Source of the DNA: Candidatus Helarchaeota archaeon
GTDB taxonomy: Archaea > Asgardarchaeota > Lokiarchaeia > Helarchaeales > HEL-GB-A
Length of the DNA: 55,119 nt
Reading direction: 5' to 3'
Assembly (NCBI GenBank): GCA_013375455.1
Contig: JABXJT010000028.1
Location: 1-55,119 of the forward strand
Position numbers and translations under genes: made by a program. The stretch's first letter is position 1, and each line of letters begins with the position of its first letter. This document shows positions 25,721 through 34,582 of the stretch, one piece after another. The notes beneath the pieces were generated by a model. The model was given only the letters and a program-made list of their open reading frames with translations. It had not been told where the DNA came from and did not search any database.

Positions 25721-27497
25721 TTATTTCCTTTGGAATTATTCCTGCATCTATAAGCTCGTTAAACATAGCTTCGCTAGCCTGTTTGGTAGTAATCTTTTTG
25801 GGTGAGTCAACATTGACGTTTACAGCCAAGAATATTTTGTTTTCAATATCGAGGTAAGCGGTGATGGTGACCTCATTTCCTCGCCACTTTTTATCATCAT
25901 CATCCCACGTGTATTCGTGCATGCGGCTCCCAGAACGAATAATCATCTGTTGTTGTTTTATCGGTTTGGAGCTGATGTAAGCCTCGAACTTCTCTGTATC
26001 AAATACAGCCCCTAACTTTAAGGAAACGCGTAGATTCGGTTCAGATCTTTCCTCTAAGTGTCGAATCAACCGTAGGATACTCCAGCCGGTCATGAAGAAT
26101 AAAGCAATTGATAATGCAGCCCAAAGGGCAATATTCAAAGCTGATTCAGTGATCCAACCAGAAAGAGAAGTCCATTCATATTGTCCAACAAAAAGCAGAA
26201 GGATATCGAATGCAATGGCACCTGTCAGGACAACTTCAAGGATGTTCAGGGCAACTCCAGTCCGTTCAGATGACCTTGTCATTTCGTCCATACTGGTAAT
26301 GCTATCCTTGAGAGCTTCGTTCATTTGCCGCATTTGACGTTCGCTAAGGGTGGTTATGAGCCCATTCACGCCTGTAATTTCATCCTTTAATCCTCTCACG
26401 ATGAGCTCGGCGTCTTCGATGCGGATTGAAGCCTTTTTAACAGTATCATCAAGCTGAATGAAATAGGATAATTCTTCTTGAACTGGAGGTAGTTTTTCAT
26501 CAGGGCCTTTTAATTGATCAAATTCACGGGCGACGAGATTAACTGCTGTTTGCATGAATCTCAATAATTCAGTCATCAGAACAACGGCGGAAGAGACACT
26601 GGAAAGAATGACTTGGGCTTCACCAATGGCATTCGGATCAATGCTGCTTTTATCAACTAATATCCGTGCGTCCCGAACCTCGTCCCAGAGCATGAACATC
26701 TTGCTAAAATAGTTCTTCTGAAAGATATCTAACCCCTGAAAGAATCCGATGATTGCTAACAGTTCCTCATACGGTTCTAAGTTTCTGGCAATTATGATCA
26801 ATCCTTCAGATCCGAAGAAACACTTATCACCATTGGAGAAATCTCTACCGTAATAAGCCTGCTTGATGATCTGATTCAGTTCATTTTTATAATCCGCCTC
26901 ATGGACGAAATATTTTGCTGGTTCCACTGGATCAATATATCTACCTGTAAGTATGATGAATTTATTGCGGTTCATGGGTTCGTTAAAGTAGACGAGGTCC
27001 AACAGGCGTCGTTGGTAGGTAGTTAATAAGTTTTGCATTATTTCGGATGAATCTGTTACAAGATCTGCGATGACCCTAGAGATATTGTCTAGAGAATGTT
27101 TATCTCGTTTGCCCACGAGTTCAATTAATTCACACCCATAAATGACTCGTCCTGAGGCATCAATATGTACCCCGAAGTCTTCCAATTGTTCCACGCCACC
27201 GATATTTTCGAAGGTAATGGCGGCTTCAAACTGGATGAAATCATTGGGATCAAATCGTCTAACCTTCACGGTCGTGAGGTCGTCGGTGACCATGAACGTG
27301 CATTTTCGAGGTTCCTTATCGATGAGCGATGTGAGAAGTCCGCCTTGAACTGCACCTAAGCTATCTAATTCGTCATTGAAGGCAATGATGTGATTTGAGC
27401 CAAAGGGGATATATTCAGCAATGAAGATGCGGGGGTCAATAAGAAAGGTTAATTCCTCTAATTCATCTTTAACACCACTTAAAGGGCTTAAGTCCAT
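25704..27497 (-). CDS. Hypothetical protein with paired membrane helices, 597 residues
   Basis: No known family is recognised. The first 300 residues look soluble (FGSNHIIAFNDELDSLGAVQGGLLTSLID). A helical segment follows near 300-400, including LIVRGLKDEITGVNGLITTLSERQ. Two membrane helices (LEVVLTGAIAFDILLLFVGQYEW and ALNIALWAALSIALFFMTGWSIL) precede a soluble C-terminal domain of about 120 residues. The ATG has a GGAGGAG site upstream. It follows the zinc-ribbon gene by 6 nt, so they form a two-gene operon. The VGQYEW link between the helices could be a short external loop. A membrane sensor role is a guess. Confidence 0.6.
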   Translation of the reverse strand: MDLSPLSGVKDELEELTFLIDPRIFIAEYIPFGSNHIIAFNDELDSLGAVQGGLLTSLIDKEPRKCTFMVTDDLTTVKVRRFDPNDFIQFEAAITFENIGGVEQLEDFGVHIDASGRVIYGCELIELVGKRDKHSLDNISRVIADLVTDSSEIMQNLLTTYQRRLLDLVYFNEPMNRNKFIILTGRYIDPVEPAKYFVHEADYKNELNQIIKQAYYGRDFSNGDKCFFGSEGLIIIARNLEPYEELLAIIGFFQGLDIFQKNYFSKMFMLWDEVRDARILVDKSSIDPNAIGEAQVILSSVSSAVVLMTELLRFMQTAVNLVAREFDQLKGPDEKLPPVQEELSYFIQLDDTVKKASIRIEDAELIVRGLKDEITGVNGLITTLSERQMRQMNEALKDSITSMDEMTRSSERTGVALNILEVVLTGAIAFDILLLFVGQYEWTSLSGWITESALNIALWAALSIALFFMTGWSILRLIRHLEERSEPNLRVSLKLGAVFDTEKFEAYISSKPIKQQQMIIRSGSRMHEYTWDDDDKKWRGNEVTITAYLDIENKIFLAVNVNVDSPKKITTKQASEAMFNELIDAGIIPKEIIKLLG

Positions 27498-27503
27498 TCA
27501 ACA

Positions 27504-28133
27504 TCACTCCTCCTCACTAATTGGTTTCCATTCTGTTTCTATCATTTTAATCTTGAGCCATTTTGGAGTGCACATGTAGGCAACATCTTCAATATCATCG
27601 ACCTCGGTATTGATCTTCACTTTACATGGCTCACATATCATATAAATGCTATCTTCTTCCGGAATTACTTCGTATAATTTTCCACATTTTGCACAATGCA
27701 CCAGTTTATCAATAGGATCTCGATCTTCTTGCAGGATTGCGTGGAAGACTTCGACTCCATCAAATGTAAGGCCGTATGCGTTAAAATAAAAATGACGATC
27801 GGTTCCAAGTCTTAAGCGTGCCACTAATCCGTATTCGCGTAAAATATTCAGATCATTTTGTCCTTCTTGACTGATATTCAATACTTTCCGCGTACCTCTA
27901 TACATGACACTTGCTGGCGCGTAATCATAATCCAATATCTTATCGCGAATACCCTTAATAAGCAAGCCCTTTAATGAAAGATCTTTAAGCCATTGCTTCC
28001 CCACCGTTTCCTCTATGGTGGAGTATAGTCCAATCAGGTATAGGAGGCGCCGCTGCTCGTCAGTTAATTTTTGAATGATCTCACTAACTGGCTCTTTAGG
28101 AGTCGTGTCCATAATTTTCACTTTACCTTCCAT
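27504..28133 (-). CDS. Zinc-ribbon, possibly DNA-binding, protein
   Basis: A 209-residue protein with helical N-terminal two-thirds containing a possible winged-helix pattern (LTDEQRRLLYLIGLYS, LNISQEGQNDLNILREYGLVARL). The C-terminal zinc ribbon reads CAKCGKLYEVI then CEPCK, with about 20 residues between the cysteine pairs. The helix-turn-helix reading is weak. It is co-transcribed with the 597-residue membrane protein and divergent from the subtilisin gene, so a role in regulating either is possible. Confidence 0.55.
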   Translation of the reverse strand: MEGKVKIMDTTPKEPVSEIIQKLTDEQRRLLYLIGLYSTIEETVGKQWLKDLSLKGLLIKGIRDKILDYDYAPASVMYRGTRKVLNISQEGQNDLNILREYGLVARLRLGTDRHFYFNAYGLTFDGVEVFHAILQEDRDPIDKLVHCAKCGKLYEVIPEEDSIYMICEPCKVKINTEVDDIEDVAYMCTPKWLKIKMIETEWKPISEEE

Positions 28134-28336
28134 TTTTTGTGTTGAGATTGATTTTCGCTATTCTTTTTATCCTATTATTTTGAAATCGCGCCATAGGTGC
28201 GATAACACTAGGTGTAAGGTATTTGCCTTCAGCACTTTAAGTCTTTTTATCATTTAATGAAATCATATTTAAAAATGATTTTGATGATTAATGGAATATA
28301 AAGTTTGACTCATAGAATTTCTTTCAAAGAAGGTGT

Positions 28337-29650
28337 ATGAACTTGCCAAAGAAGAGTAAATTTTATCCACAGCTTAAAAAAATGCGTGGGAGAGACGTTG
28401 AAAGCCCTGGAATTGGGTTTTACGAAAAATTAATGCAGGAATCGGGAAAAGATTCTACACTTCGGGCAATTATTTTTACAAAGGATCCAGAAGCCTACGC
28501 GAAAGAAGCTGAAAGTAAAGGGATAAAGGTGAAATTCGTCCATAAATTGATTAATGCAGTCACAATTGAAACAACTGCCGATAATATTCTTGCTGCCTCA
28601 GATGAAGGGGTAGTCGTAAAAATATGGGAGGATCTCAAAGTCCAAATGTTCCTTCACGAGAGCGTTCCCGTAATTAATGGACCAAAAGTATGGAAGAAAG
28701 GCGCTGAAGGGCAAGGGATTGTCGTAGCGATCGTTGATACGGGCGTAGATGGCGAACACCCCGATATAAAAGGCAAGCTGGGAGCAACTGCCGATTTTAC
28801 TGAGGAAGGTTATTTCGATGGGAATGGGCATGGAACTCACGTTGGGGGCACCGTGTGCGGGACTGGTGCGGCTTCAAAAGGGAAATATAAAGGCGTGGCT
28901 CCAAAAGCCACTTTGATCGCTGCAAAAGTATTAGATTCAAGTGGAAGTGGCACTTTTTCCGGCGTGATTGCTGGAATTGAATGGGCAACGGAGCAGAAAC
29001 CGCACGTTATGAATTTAAGTCTCGGAGCAAACGTGCAGGGCTCATGTGATGGAACGGATCCAGTCTGTCAAGCGGTAGATGCAGCCATGGATAAAGGAAT
29101 CGTCATGTGTGTAGCAGCAGGGAATGCAGGACCTGGATCAAGCACGGTTGGAACCCCTGGCTGTGCGAAAAAAGTAATTACAGTCGGCGCTAGTAGCAAG
29201 GAAGATCAAATTGCATGGTTTAGTTCCCGTGGTCCTACTAAAGATGGGCGTGTAAAACCGGATATATTGCTTCCCGGAGCAAATATTGTTGCAGCACGTG
29301 CCAAGGATACTAGTTTGGGTTCACCCATTGATCAGCATTATACTTCAGCAAGTGGAACTTCAATGGCGACCCCACATTGTGCGGGCGTTGCTGCATTATT
29401 GTTATCTGGAAATCTAAACCTAACTCCGGCTCAAGTAAAAGCTAAATTAATGCAAACTGCAATTGATCTACAATATGATCCAAATACCCAAGGTTCAGGC
29501 CGGGTCGATGCATACGCAGCTTTCGCGGGTGAAGGCCCACCTCCCCCCTCACCTGAACCGGAAGTGCCGATGCCCAAGGAATTTGCCATATTTTTGACAA
29601 TAATCATAGCTATAATTATAGTCATTGTTATATTGGGATTTATACCCTAA
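28337..29650 (+). CDS. Subtilisin-like serine protease with C-terminal membrane anchor
   Basis: This is an S8-family endopeptidase. The catalytic triad is intact: D134 in AIVDTGVDGEHPDI, H168 in GHGTHVGG and S342 in SGTSMATPH, with the oxyanion Asn in AAGNAGPGSS. Residues 1-100 resemble an inhibitor-type propeptide (LRAIIFTKDPEAYAKEAESKG). There is no N-terminal signal peptide, but the C-terminus has a proline-rich spacer (PPPPSPEPEVPMP) and one hydrophobic helix followed by only a few residues. The protease may therefore be tail-anchored with the catalytic domain in the cytoplasm, or exported by an unrecognised route. A TTTAAAAA box lies about 65 nt upstream. Confidence 0.88.
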   Translation: MNLPKKSKFYPQLKKMRGRDVESPGIGFYEKLMQESGKDSTLRAIIFTKDPEAYAKEAESKGIKVKFVHKLINAVTIETTADNILAASDEGVVVKIWEDLKVQMFLHESVPVINGPKVWKKGAEGQGIVVAIVDTGVDGEHPDIKGKLGATADFTEEGYFDGNGHGTHVGGTVCGTGAASKGKYKGVAPKATLIAAKVLDSSGSGTFSGVIAGIEWATEQKPHVMNLSLGANVQGSCDGTDPVCQAVDAAMDKGIVMCVAAGNAGPGSSTVGTPGCAKKVITVGASSKEDQIAWFSSRGPTKDGRVKPDILLPGANIVAARAKDTSLGSPIDQHYTSASGTSMATPHCAGVAALLLSGNLNLTPAQVKAKLMQTAIDLQYDPNTQGSGRVDAYAAFAGEGPPPPSPEPEVPMPKEFAIFLTIIIAIIIVIVILGFIP

Positions 29651-30008
29651 ATATTTTTTTTTAATTGTCTCTAATTTTCATCCAAAAATTAAAATATTCT
29701 CTAAAATTCAATACTTCATTATTCTTTTTTATAAGCTCAATGGAAACTTCTTAAAATTAGTTTTTGTGATCTAGAATTTGGGTATTAATGGATTGAAATT
29801 TTGCTCCAAATAATGGTGCGCGCGCGTTTCATGCATGGGATTTGCGGTTTTTTTGATGTGTGTGAATAGACGGGAGAGGAGATTTATTCAAATAAAAATT
29901 TATTTAAATAAAAGGTTTTTATATGATTTTTCACATATATTACTGAATATCGCATTTTGAAAAAAAGATGATATTTTGCAAAACTACTTCAGGTAGTGGT
30001 AGATCCAA
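29651..30008. other. Intergenic stretch without a gene (358 nt)
   Basis: The segment is very AT-rich, with a GCGCGCG run near 29819-29826 and AT palindromic stretches (TTTATTTAAATAAAAG) near 29898-29914. A possible TATA box for the next gene lies at 29916-29925. I see no open frame or RNA gene in it. Confidence 0.5.
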
Positions 30009-30395
30009 ATGGATATATTAAATAAGACAAAATTTGAACCTCCATTGATACCCTTAGAAGCGGGTGAATTACCTCAGGCCCGTTCTATAGAATTAGAAGA
30101 ACTTGAGGACCTGCTGCAATTGACGGTTTCGAATCAAGACCAGACTCTTTACCATTTGAAACGTGGTGAGGATCATCTCTATCTCATATGGATTGTCATC
30201 CACGATTTTTATAACTTAAATGGACTCCCCTTGGTAATATTTGTCCGGACTGCCCATCCCCCGACTCGATTCATTAAATGCAGACCGGATTTAGGGAGAA
30301 TGGACTTTGTCGATAAAATCCAAGAATCATCTGCGGCATATATTAGAATCATTAAAATTAAGGAACTTCCATTTTGCTTAGATCTTGCCGTTTAA
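30009..30395 (+). CDS. Hypothetical protein, 128 residues
   Basis: No family recognised. The sequence looks like a compact alpha/beta domain: QTLYHLKRGEDHLYLIWIVIHDFYNLNGLPLVIFVRT with a second strand region AAYIRIIKIKELPFCLDL at the end. It has no membrane helix. The ATG at 30009 follows a GGTAGTGGTAG stretch. It is convergent with the QueT-like gene, which begins its 3' end 24 nt further on. Confidence 0.5.
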   Translation: MDILNKTKFEPPLIPLEAGELPQARSIELEELEDLLQLTVSNQDQTLYHLKRGEDHLYLIWIVIHDFYNLNGLPLVIFVRTAHPPTRFIKCRPDLGRMDFVDKIQESSAAYIRIIKIKELPFCLDLAV

Positions 30396-30419
30396 GCCCT
30401 AAACTTTCTTTTTTTTTAA

Positions 30420-31031
30420 TTATTTAGACGTAAAATTTCGATTCACGAAGTTAACTGCCGTATTTAAAGTGTCTATCTTAGTCTCCATTTCAAACAATTG
30501 CGTTCTGCGGAGCGCTTCGTAGACCAAAAATCCAAGGAAATTCATTGAAATAAGAGAACCAATTAGTATAGTAATCCATCCAACGACGATAAGCGGGACA
30601 TTCAAGAATGGTGTTCCTTCAAAAATAAAGGGGAAAAATAGCGCTAAATATGTTCCAACAATAAACACGTTTATCATTGTTTGAACTGTTATGGCGAATT
30701 GTGTTCGTAAAATGCGTTTCATTCCTTTAGAGTTATTACGTCGTTCTATCTGATAACCAATATAACCTGCAAGAAGGTTTGCAATTGGTCCCCCTATAAG
30801 ATCAAATCCTAATAGCCCGCCATAAAAATTCCCTATAAAACATCCAACAAATAAGCCTGCCGCACCCCACAGACCAAAAATAAAGGCTTGAGGAATTAAA
30901 CAATCTGCTATTCGTACTTGCGGAAAATAAAAGGAAATTGGGAGAAAAATTATGACCAAAACCGCATATAAAGCAGCGATAATGGCAATAATTGCAACTT
31001 TATAACTTAATTTATCTTTATAATAAGCCAT
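30420..31031 (-). CDS. QueT-family membrane transporter (ECF S component type)
   Basis: QueT proteins are small membrane substrate-binding components thought to import queuosine precursors. The match is seen in SFYFPQVRIADCLIPQAFIFGLWGAAGLFVGCFIGNFYGG and the LIGGPIANLLAGYIGY segment, plus five or six hydrophobic helices in 203 residues. Archaea make archaeosine from a preQ0-type precursor, so a related deazapurine is a plausible substrate. No ECF ATPases are nearby and I saw no clear preQ1 riboswitch in the 120 nt upstream. Confidence 0.7.
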   Translation of the reverse strand: MAYYKDKLSYKVAIIAIIAALYAVLVIIFLPISFYFPQVRIADCLIPQAFIFGLWGAAGLFVGCFIGNFYGGLLGFDLIGGPIANLLAGYIGYQIERRNNSKGMKRILRTQFAITVQTMINVFIVGTYLALFFPFIFEGTPFLNVPLIVVGWITILIGSLISMNFLGFLVYEALRRTQLFEMETKIDTLNTAVNFVNRNFTSK

Positions 31032-31288
31032 CTTCTAACCTCTCTGCCCGGGATTTATATTTGATGGCGGAACAGGAGAGAGAGACCCACCCGCCATATG
31101 ATATAATCCAATCAACAACTATTATTAAAGTTTTCTTTGAATACAACTTGATGGTAAATAAAGTTATAATATAATGAGAGGTATTGATCTAAATAGGATT
31201 TAATTCTGAAAAACAGAAGGAGCGGAGACCCGTTCTTAAAAAGGCGATCAAAGTAAAGCTGGAGCACTCTATTGAGGATATTCCCCAG

Positions 31289-32341
31289 TTGATAGAACCA
31301 ATACTTCAAGGATATAAAGGTGCGGAATTAAACTTTCAAGAAAGAGATAAGTCAAAATTTCTCGAATTTACAATTGGAACTGGCGCAAATAAAAATAAAA
31401 TATCAATCATAATTGTTCCAGTTTCAGAGAGGGAGACCGGGATGACCCTTGAAGTTGAATCCGTTGATGATCCAACCATACTTAGAAATCCAGATACCAC
31501 GCTCAAGCGTATTGATATCCTTATTGAAGATATATTGTTTCATGTGATGTCCGCCTTAGAAATAAAGGATAAAGCTAAAGTTGTGGAAAAAGGGAAAACT
31601 TGCCCAAGTTGTAACAAGATAAATGATGTCAGTGCTAAATTTTGTAATGAATGTGGGTTCGATTTCTTGGAATCATCTCCATCAGTGGATCTTCAGCAAT
31701 CTCAGAAACCTTTAGAAAAGCCCTTACTGCCCTCCTCTATGCAAACAAGCAAATCATCAATTCCTGCCGAAGCCCCGCCCCAATCTGATGTGGAAATTCT
31801 TGATGCAAAATATCCTAATAAATACGAATGCGAGCTCTGCTCCATGCAATGCGCCTACAAAAGTAGCTTCATCCTGCTCTTGAAGGATATCAGCAATTTA
31901 GGGGAACCTTTCAAAAGATTTGATGAATTCCTGCAAATCAAAGACATCGCCATTTTTTCAGACTACATTTACGAATATGCAGATGATTTGTTGAAGAAAT
32001 ATTCAAAGTTCTCACGAAAGGAACTCTCTTCAATATCCTACTGTGTATTTTCGATTCTCTCATGGCACATTTTGGAGTCGGCAAGTCGAAAAGTTCGCTT
32101 GGCTTTTGCAGAAAAAGTGAAAGAACACATAACCGCGCGTTTTGAAAGAGAAGACCCCTCACGTTCTGCTGGAGAATTAGTTACGAGCAAAGAAACTCCT
32201 ACGATAACTATTAAAACCGGATCTTTGCGCATTGAAGAGAATAGATGCCCCTATTGCTACAAAAAGTTCGATGAACGCACCCTTAACCTGAAACTCAAGG
32301 GGTATGACGTCGAGTGTTCCAATTGCGGGACGATTCTATAA
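31289..32341 (+). CDS. Double zinc-ribbon protein, unknown; start uncertain
   Basis: Two zinc ribbons are visible: CPSCNKINDVSAKFCNECG in the first third and CPYCYKKF..CSNCG at the C-terminus. Between them lies a proline- and serine-rich linker and a helical domain (LLLKDISNLGEPFKRFDEFLQ). The TTG at 31289 gives 350 residues. The same frame stays open upstream to a stop at 31190-31192 and reads as protein-like sequence (RPVLKKAIKVKLEHSIEDIPQ), with an AAGGAG site at 31217-31222 but no ATG, GTG or TTG between. The true start may therefore be rare or lost. Confidence 0.6.
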   Translation: MIEPILQGYKGAELNFQERDKSKFLEFTIGTGANKNKISIIIVPVSERETGMTLEVESVDDPTILRNPDTTLKRIDILIEDILFHVMSALEIKDKAKVVEKGKTCPSCNKINDVSAKFCNECGFDFLESSPSVDLQQSQKPLEKPLLPSSMQTSKSSIPAEAPPQSDVEILDAKYPNKYECELCSMQCAYKSSFILLLKDISNLGEPFKRFDEFLQIKDIAIFSDYIYEYADDLLKKYSKFSRKELSSISYCVFSILSWHILESASRKVRLAFAEKVKEHITARFEREDPSRSAGELVTSKETPTITIKTGSLRIEENRCPYCYKKFDERTLNLKLKGYDVECSNCGTIL

Positions 32342-32443
32342 AATTTTGCTATTCAAAATCCCCCAGGTAAGTCTGAAGAGTTTTTTGTCGCTTAACATCA
32401 GCTCTGCGTACAATTGCCTCAATCATTAGCAAGATTCCTTATT

Positions 32444-32704
32444 TCACCAAGTCGGAGGCTCCGCCCAAGTAGGCGGCTCTGCTAAAATTTTATTTAGTGC
32501 AGTTTCGGGGTCTTGTAAAAAGAGTTTTCTCAAATCAGGTTTGTCGGTGATAGTTTTAATTATTAACCCCATATCCTTGGATGAAATTCCAGCTTTATCT
32601 ATTTTTTCAAGAGTATTAATTATTTTCGAAACTTCATTCTTAGGTATTTTGGCTCTTTTTAAATCCTGTTCAATATCAGTGCGTCGAAGCGGAATGATTT
32701 TCAC
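32444..32704 (-). CDS. Small protein with duplicated AEPPTW tail
   Basis: An 86-residue, lysine-rich helical protein. Its end reads LRKLFLQDPETALNKI, followed by AEPPTW twice. The duplication is an 18-bp imperfect tandem repeat at about 32446-32481. The DP-ETAL pattern is like the leader end of nitrile-hydratase-like RiPP precursors, where a short modified core follows. No modification enzyme is recognised nearby, so this is only a resemblance. The gene could also encode a plain small regulator. Confidence 0.45.
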   Translation of the reverse strand: MKIIPLRRTDIEQDLKRAKIPKNEVSKIINTLEKIDKAGISSKDMGLIIKTITDKPDLRKLFLQDPETALNKILAEPPTWAEPPTW

Positions 32705-32773
32705 CTTCTTGTTTGGAATAGACTTTTGTTCTGTAGAATTTAAATAGATTTTGATAGTAGAAGTAACATTTTA

Positions 32774-32925
32774 CAGTTCACCGAAAACTGCCCCAAGGGC
32801 ACTTATAAACCCCCGCGCCCAAGGGATCGGTGGAGGTCGTGCAGTTGGGCCGCAAGAGAAGGACCCGCTTGAAGAAGTGACGGGATCCGGGTATTCCTAG
32901 CTAGATGTAATCGGAGAGTCGGACT
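32774..32925 (+). ncRNA. GC-rich, possibly structured RNA stretch before the TPR gene
   Basis: This 150-nt stretch is far richer in G+C than its surroundings and can form several hairpins: CAGTT/AACTG (32774-32790), GCCC/GGGC (32790-32800), GCCCAA/TTGGGC (32817-32822 with 32845-32850) and GGACCCG with CGGGATCC (one bulge, 32861-32888). A TTATAAA box lies at 32803-32809, so transcription could begin near 32830. The same strand carries a GGAGGT site at 32832-32837 before an 11-codon frame from TTG 32845, very basic (MGRKRRTRLKK). I could not match it to tRNA, 5S, SRP or RNase P RNA. It may be an unknown RNA, a leader, or decayed sequence. Confidence 0.3.
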
Positions 32926-32928
32926 GTC

Positions 32929-33819
32929 ATGTCAATAGATCCAGAAAAATTACTTGATAAGGCAGATGAGGCATTTGACTCAGAGAACTGGGAACTTGCG
33001 CGAAAAAAATTTAAGAAGGCAATGAAAATTTTTCAAAAAGCGAAAGATGGCAAGGGCGAATGTATTTGTTTAATTGGAATGGCTGAAACATTTTCATCTG
33101 TTGGAGATTGGGAGGCGTCCATGAAATTCTATAACCAATGTCTTGATATTGCAAATGGATTAAAGAATGAAGACGATATCTACGCATGTTATGAGGGTTT
33201 GGGCGATGCGTATTCAAGCATGGAACGGTGGGATAAGGCAAAAGAATATTATAATAAAGGATTAAAGCTAGCTAAGAAGCTTAACGACAAGGAAGGGGAA
33301 TTTTCTTGCCTAATCAATATTGCTCATGCATACTCTTCTATCCAAGAATGGGATCCCGCAATTAATTTTTTCAATCAGAGTATGGACATCGTTAAAATTC
33401 TAAGTAATCCAGAACTCGAATATTTATGCATGATTGGAATCGGAGATGCTTATTTTGGCTCTGAACAATGGAATAAGGCCTTAGAATATTATGAGAAAGC
33501 GAAAGAAATTGCGATGGTCATTAAAAATTTGGATGATCAGGCTTCTTCTCTAGAAAGCATTGGGGATTGTATGATAGGCCTTGGAAATATTCCTGACGCT
33601 TTCGAAAATTATCAAGCTGCATTAGAATTAGCTAAAAAATCAATAAATTTGGAATTTCAATTTACTTATTTAATAAAAATTGGTGATGCCTACACTTCTG
33701 ACAATCAAAAATCCAAGGCGCTTGAACAATACAAAAAAGCTCAGGCACTCGCTAAACGCCTAAAAATCTCAGAATATATTGAACTAGCTCAAGAATGTAT
33801 GGATAATTTACCAGATTAA
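32929..33819 (+). CDS. Tetratricopeptide repeat protein
   Basis: The 296-residue protein is almost entirely TPR units of about 40 residues, for example WELARKKFKKAMKIFQKA, WEASMKFYNQCLDIANGL, WDKAKEYYNKGLKLAKKL, WDPAINFFNQSMDIVKIL, WNKALEYYEKAKEIA and IPDAFENYQAALELAKK. Six or seven repeats form a superhelical binding surface. There is no signal peptide or catalytic domain, so it is a cytoplasmic scaffold of unknown partner. It is convergent with rpl2. Confidence 0.85.
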   Translation: MSIDPEKLLDKADEAFDSENWELARKKFKKAMKIFQKAKDGKGECICLIGMAETFSSVGDWEASMKFYNQCLDIANGLKNEDDIYACYEGLGDAYSSMERWDKAKEYYNKGLKLAKKLNDKEGEFSCLINIAHAYSSIQEWDPAINFFNQSMDIVKILSNPELEYLCMIGIGDAYFGSEQWNKALEYYEKAKEIAMVIKNLDDQASSLESIGDCMIGLGNIPDAFENYQAALELAKKSINLEFQFTYLIKIGDAYTSDNQKSKALEQYKKAQALAKRLKISEYIELAQECMDNLPD

Positions 33820-33838
33820 AAAAGTTTTTTGATCTTTC

Positions 33839-34564
33839 TTATCTTTTCTTTCTTCCCGTTCTTCTTGCCGCAATTAATCCTACTTTTCGACCTGGTGGAG
33901 CGTTTCGAGATACAGTGGAGCTTTTCTTTCCAATATGTTGTTTTTGACCGCCACCATGTGGATGTGAAGCTGCAATCATTGCGACACCGCGATTCACTGG
34001 ATATTTCTGATTTTTCGCTCGACAATGATGAAATTTATTGCCAGCTTTGACGAATGGTTTTTCCGTTCTTCCGCCTCCTGCAACAATACCAATTGATGCA
34101 CGACACGCCGGATTATATTGTTTCGTTTTTCCTGAAGGTAATTTGACAATTACTTTATTGGGATCGCGGGTGACAACAGTTGCATAAGTTCCCCCCGCTC
34201 GCACAAATTTACCCCCATCTCCCGGTTGAGACTCAATATTAAAGATTGAGGTTCCTTCAGGAATATCTTTAAGAGGCAGAGTGTTACCAATTTTGATTTC
34301 TGGTGTCCCAACTTTAATAGTTTCTCCAATTGCAACCCCTTCTGGAGCTATCATGTACAATTTTTTCCCATTGGAGTATCGGATACGGGCAAGGGGTGCA
34401 CTACGGCCCCGTTCATGTTCAAACCCAATGACTTCTCCTTCTAAAGGCTGATTTTCATAAGTGGTGGGATTGGGATGCTTTACAGTGCCTCTCTTACGTT
34501 TTTTCGTGGCTCGGAAGGTGGGACTTCCTCGTCCGCGTCTTTGAACTTTAATTCTTTTTCCCAT
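33839..34564 (-). CDS. rpl2: Large-subunit ribosomal protein uL2
   Basis: uL2 is a core component of the peptidyl transferase region. The 241-residue archaeal form is complete, with the basic N-terminus GKRIKVQRRGRGSPTFRA, the RNA-binding KFVRAGGTYATVV and the C-terminal HPHGGGQKQHIGK segment containing the conserved His. It follows rpl23 by 18 nt. In most archaea the two belong to an L3-L4-L23-L2-S19 string, but here neither L4 nor S19 adjoins: the next gene downstream is a convergent TPR gene. Confidence 0.97.
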   Translation of the reverse strand: MGKRIKVQRRGRGSPTFRATKKRKRGTVKHPNPTTYENQPLEGEVIGFEHERGRSAPLARIRYSNGKKLYMIAPEGVAIGETIKVGTPEIKIGNTLPLKDIPEGTSIFNIESQPGDGGKFVRAGGTYATVVTRDPNKVIVKLPSGKTKQYNPACRASIGIVAGGGRTEKPFVKAGNKFHHCRAKNQKYPVNRGVAMIAASHPHGGGQKQHIGKKSSTVSRNAPPGRKVGLIAARRTGRKKR

Positions 34565-34582
34565 TTTATCTTTCTCCAGAAC

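Noticed and set aside
32774..32925. RNase P RNA, SRP RNA, 5S rRNA or an intron-bearing tRNA
   Set aside because: No conserved core motifs of these RNAs, no T-arm motif and a length that does not fit; only a generic structured stretch can be claimed.
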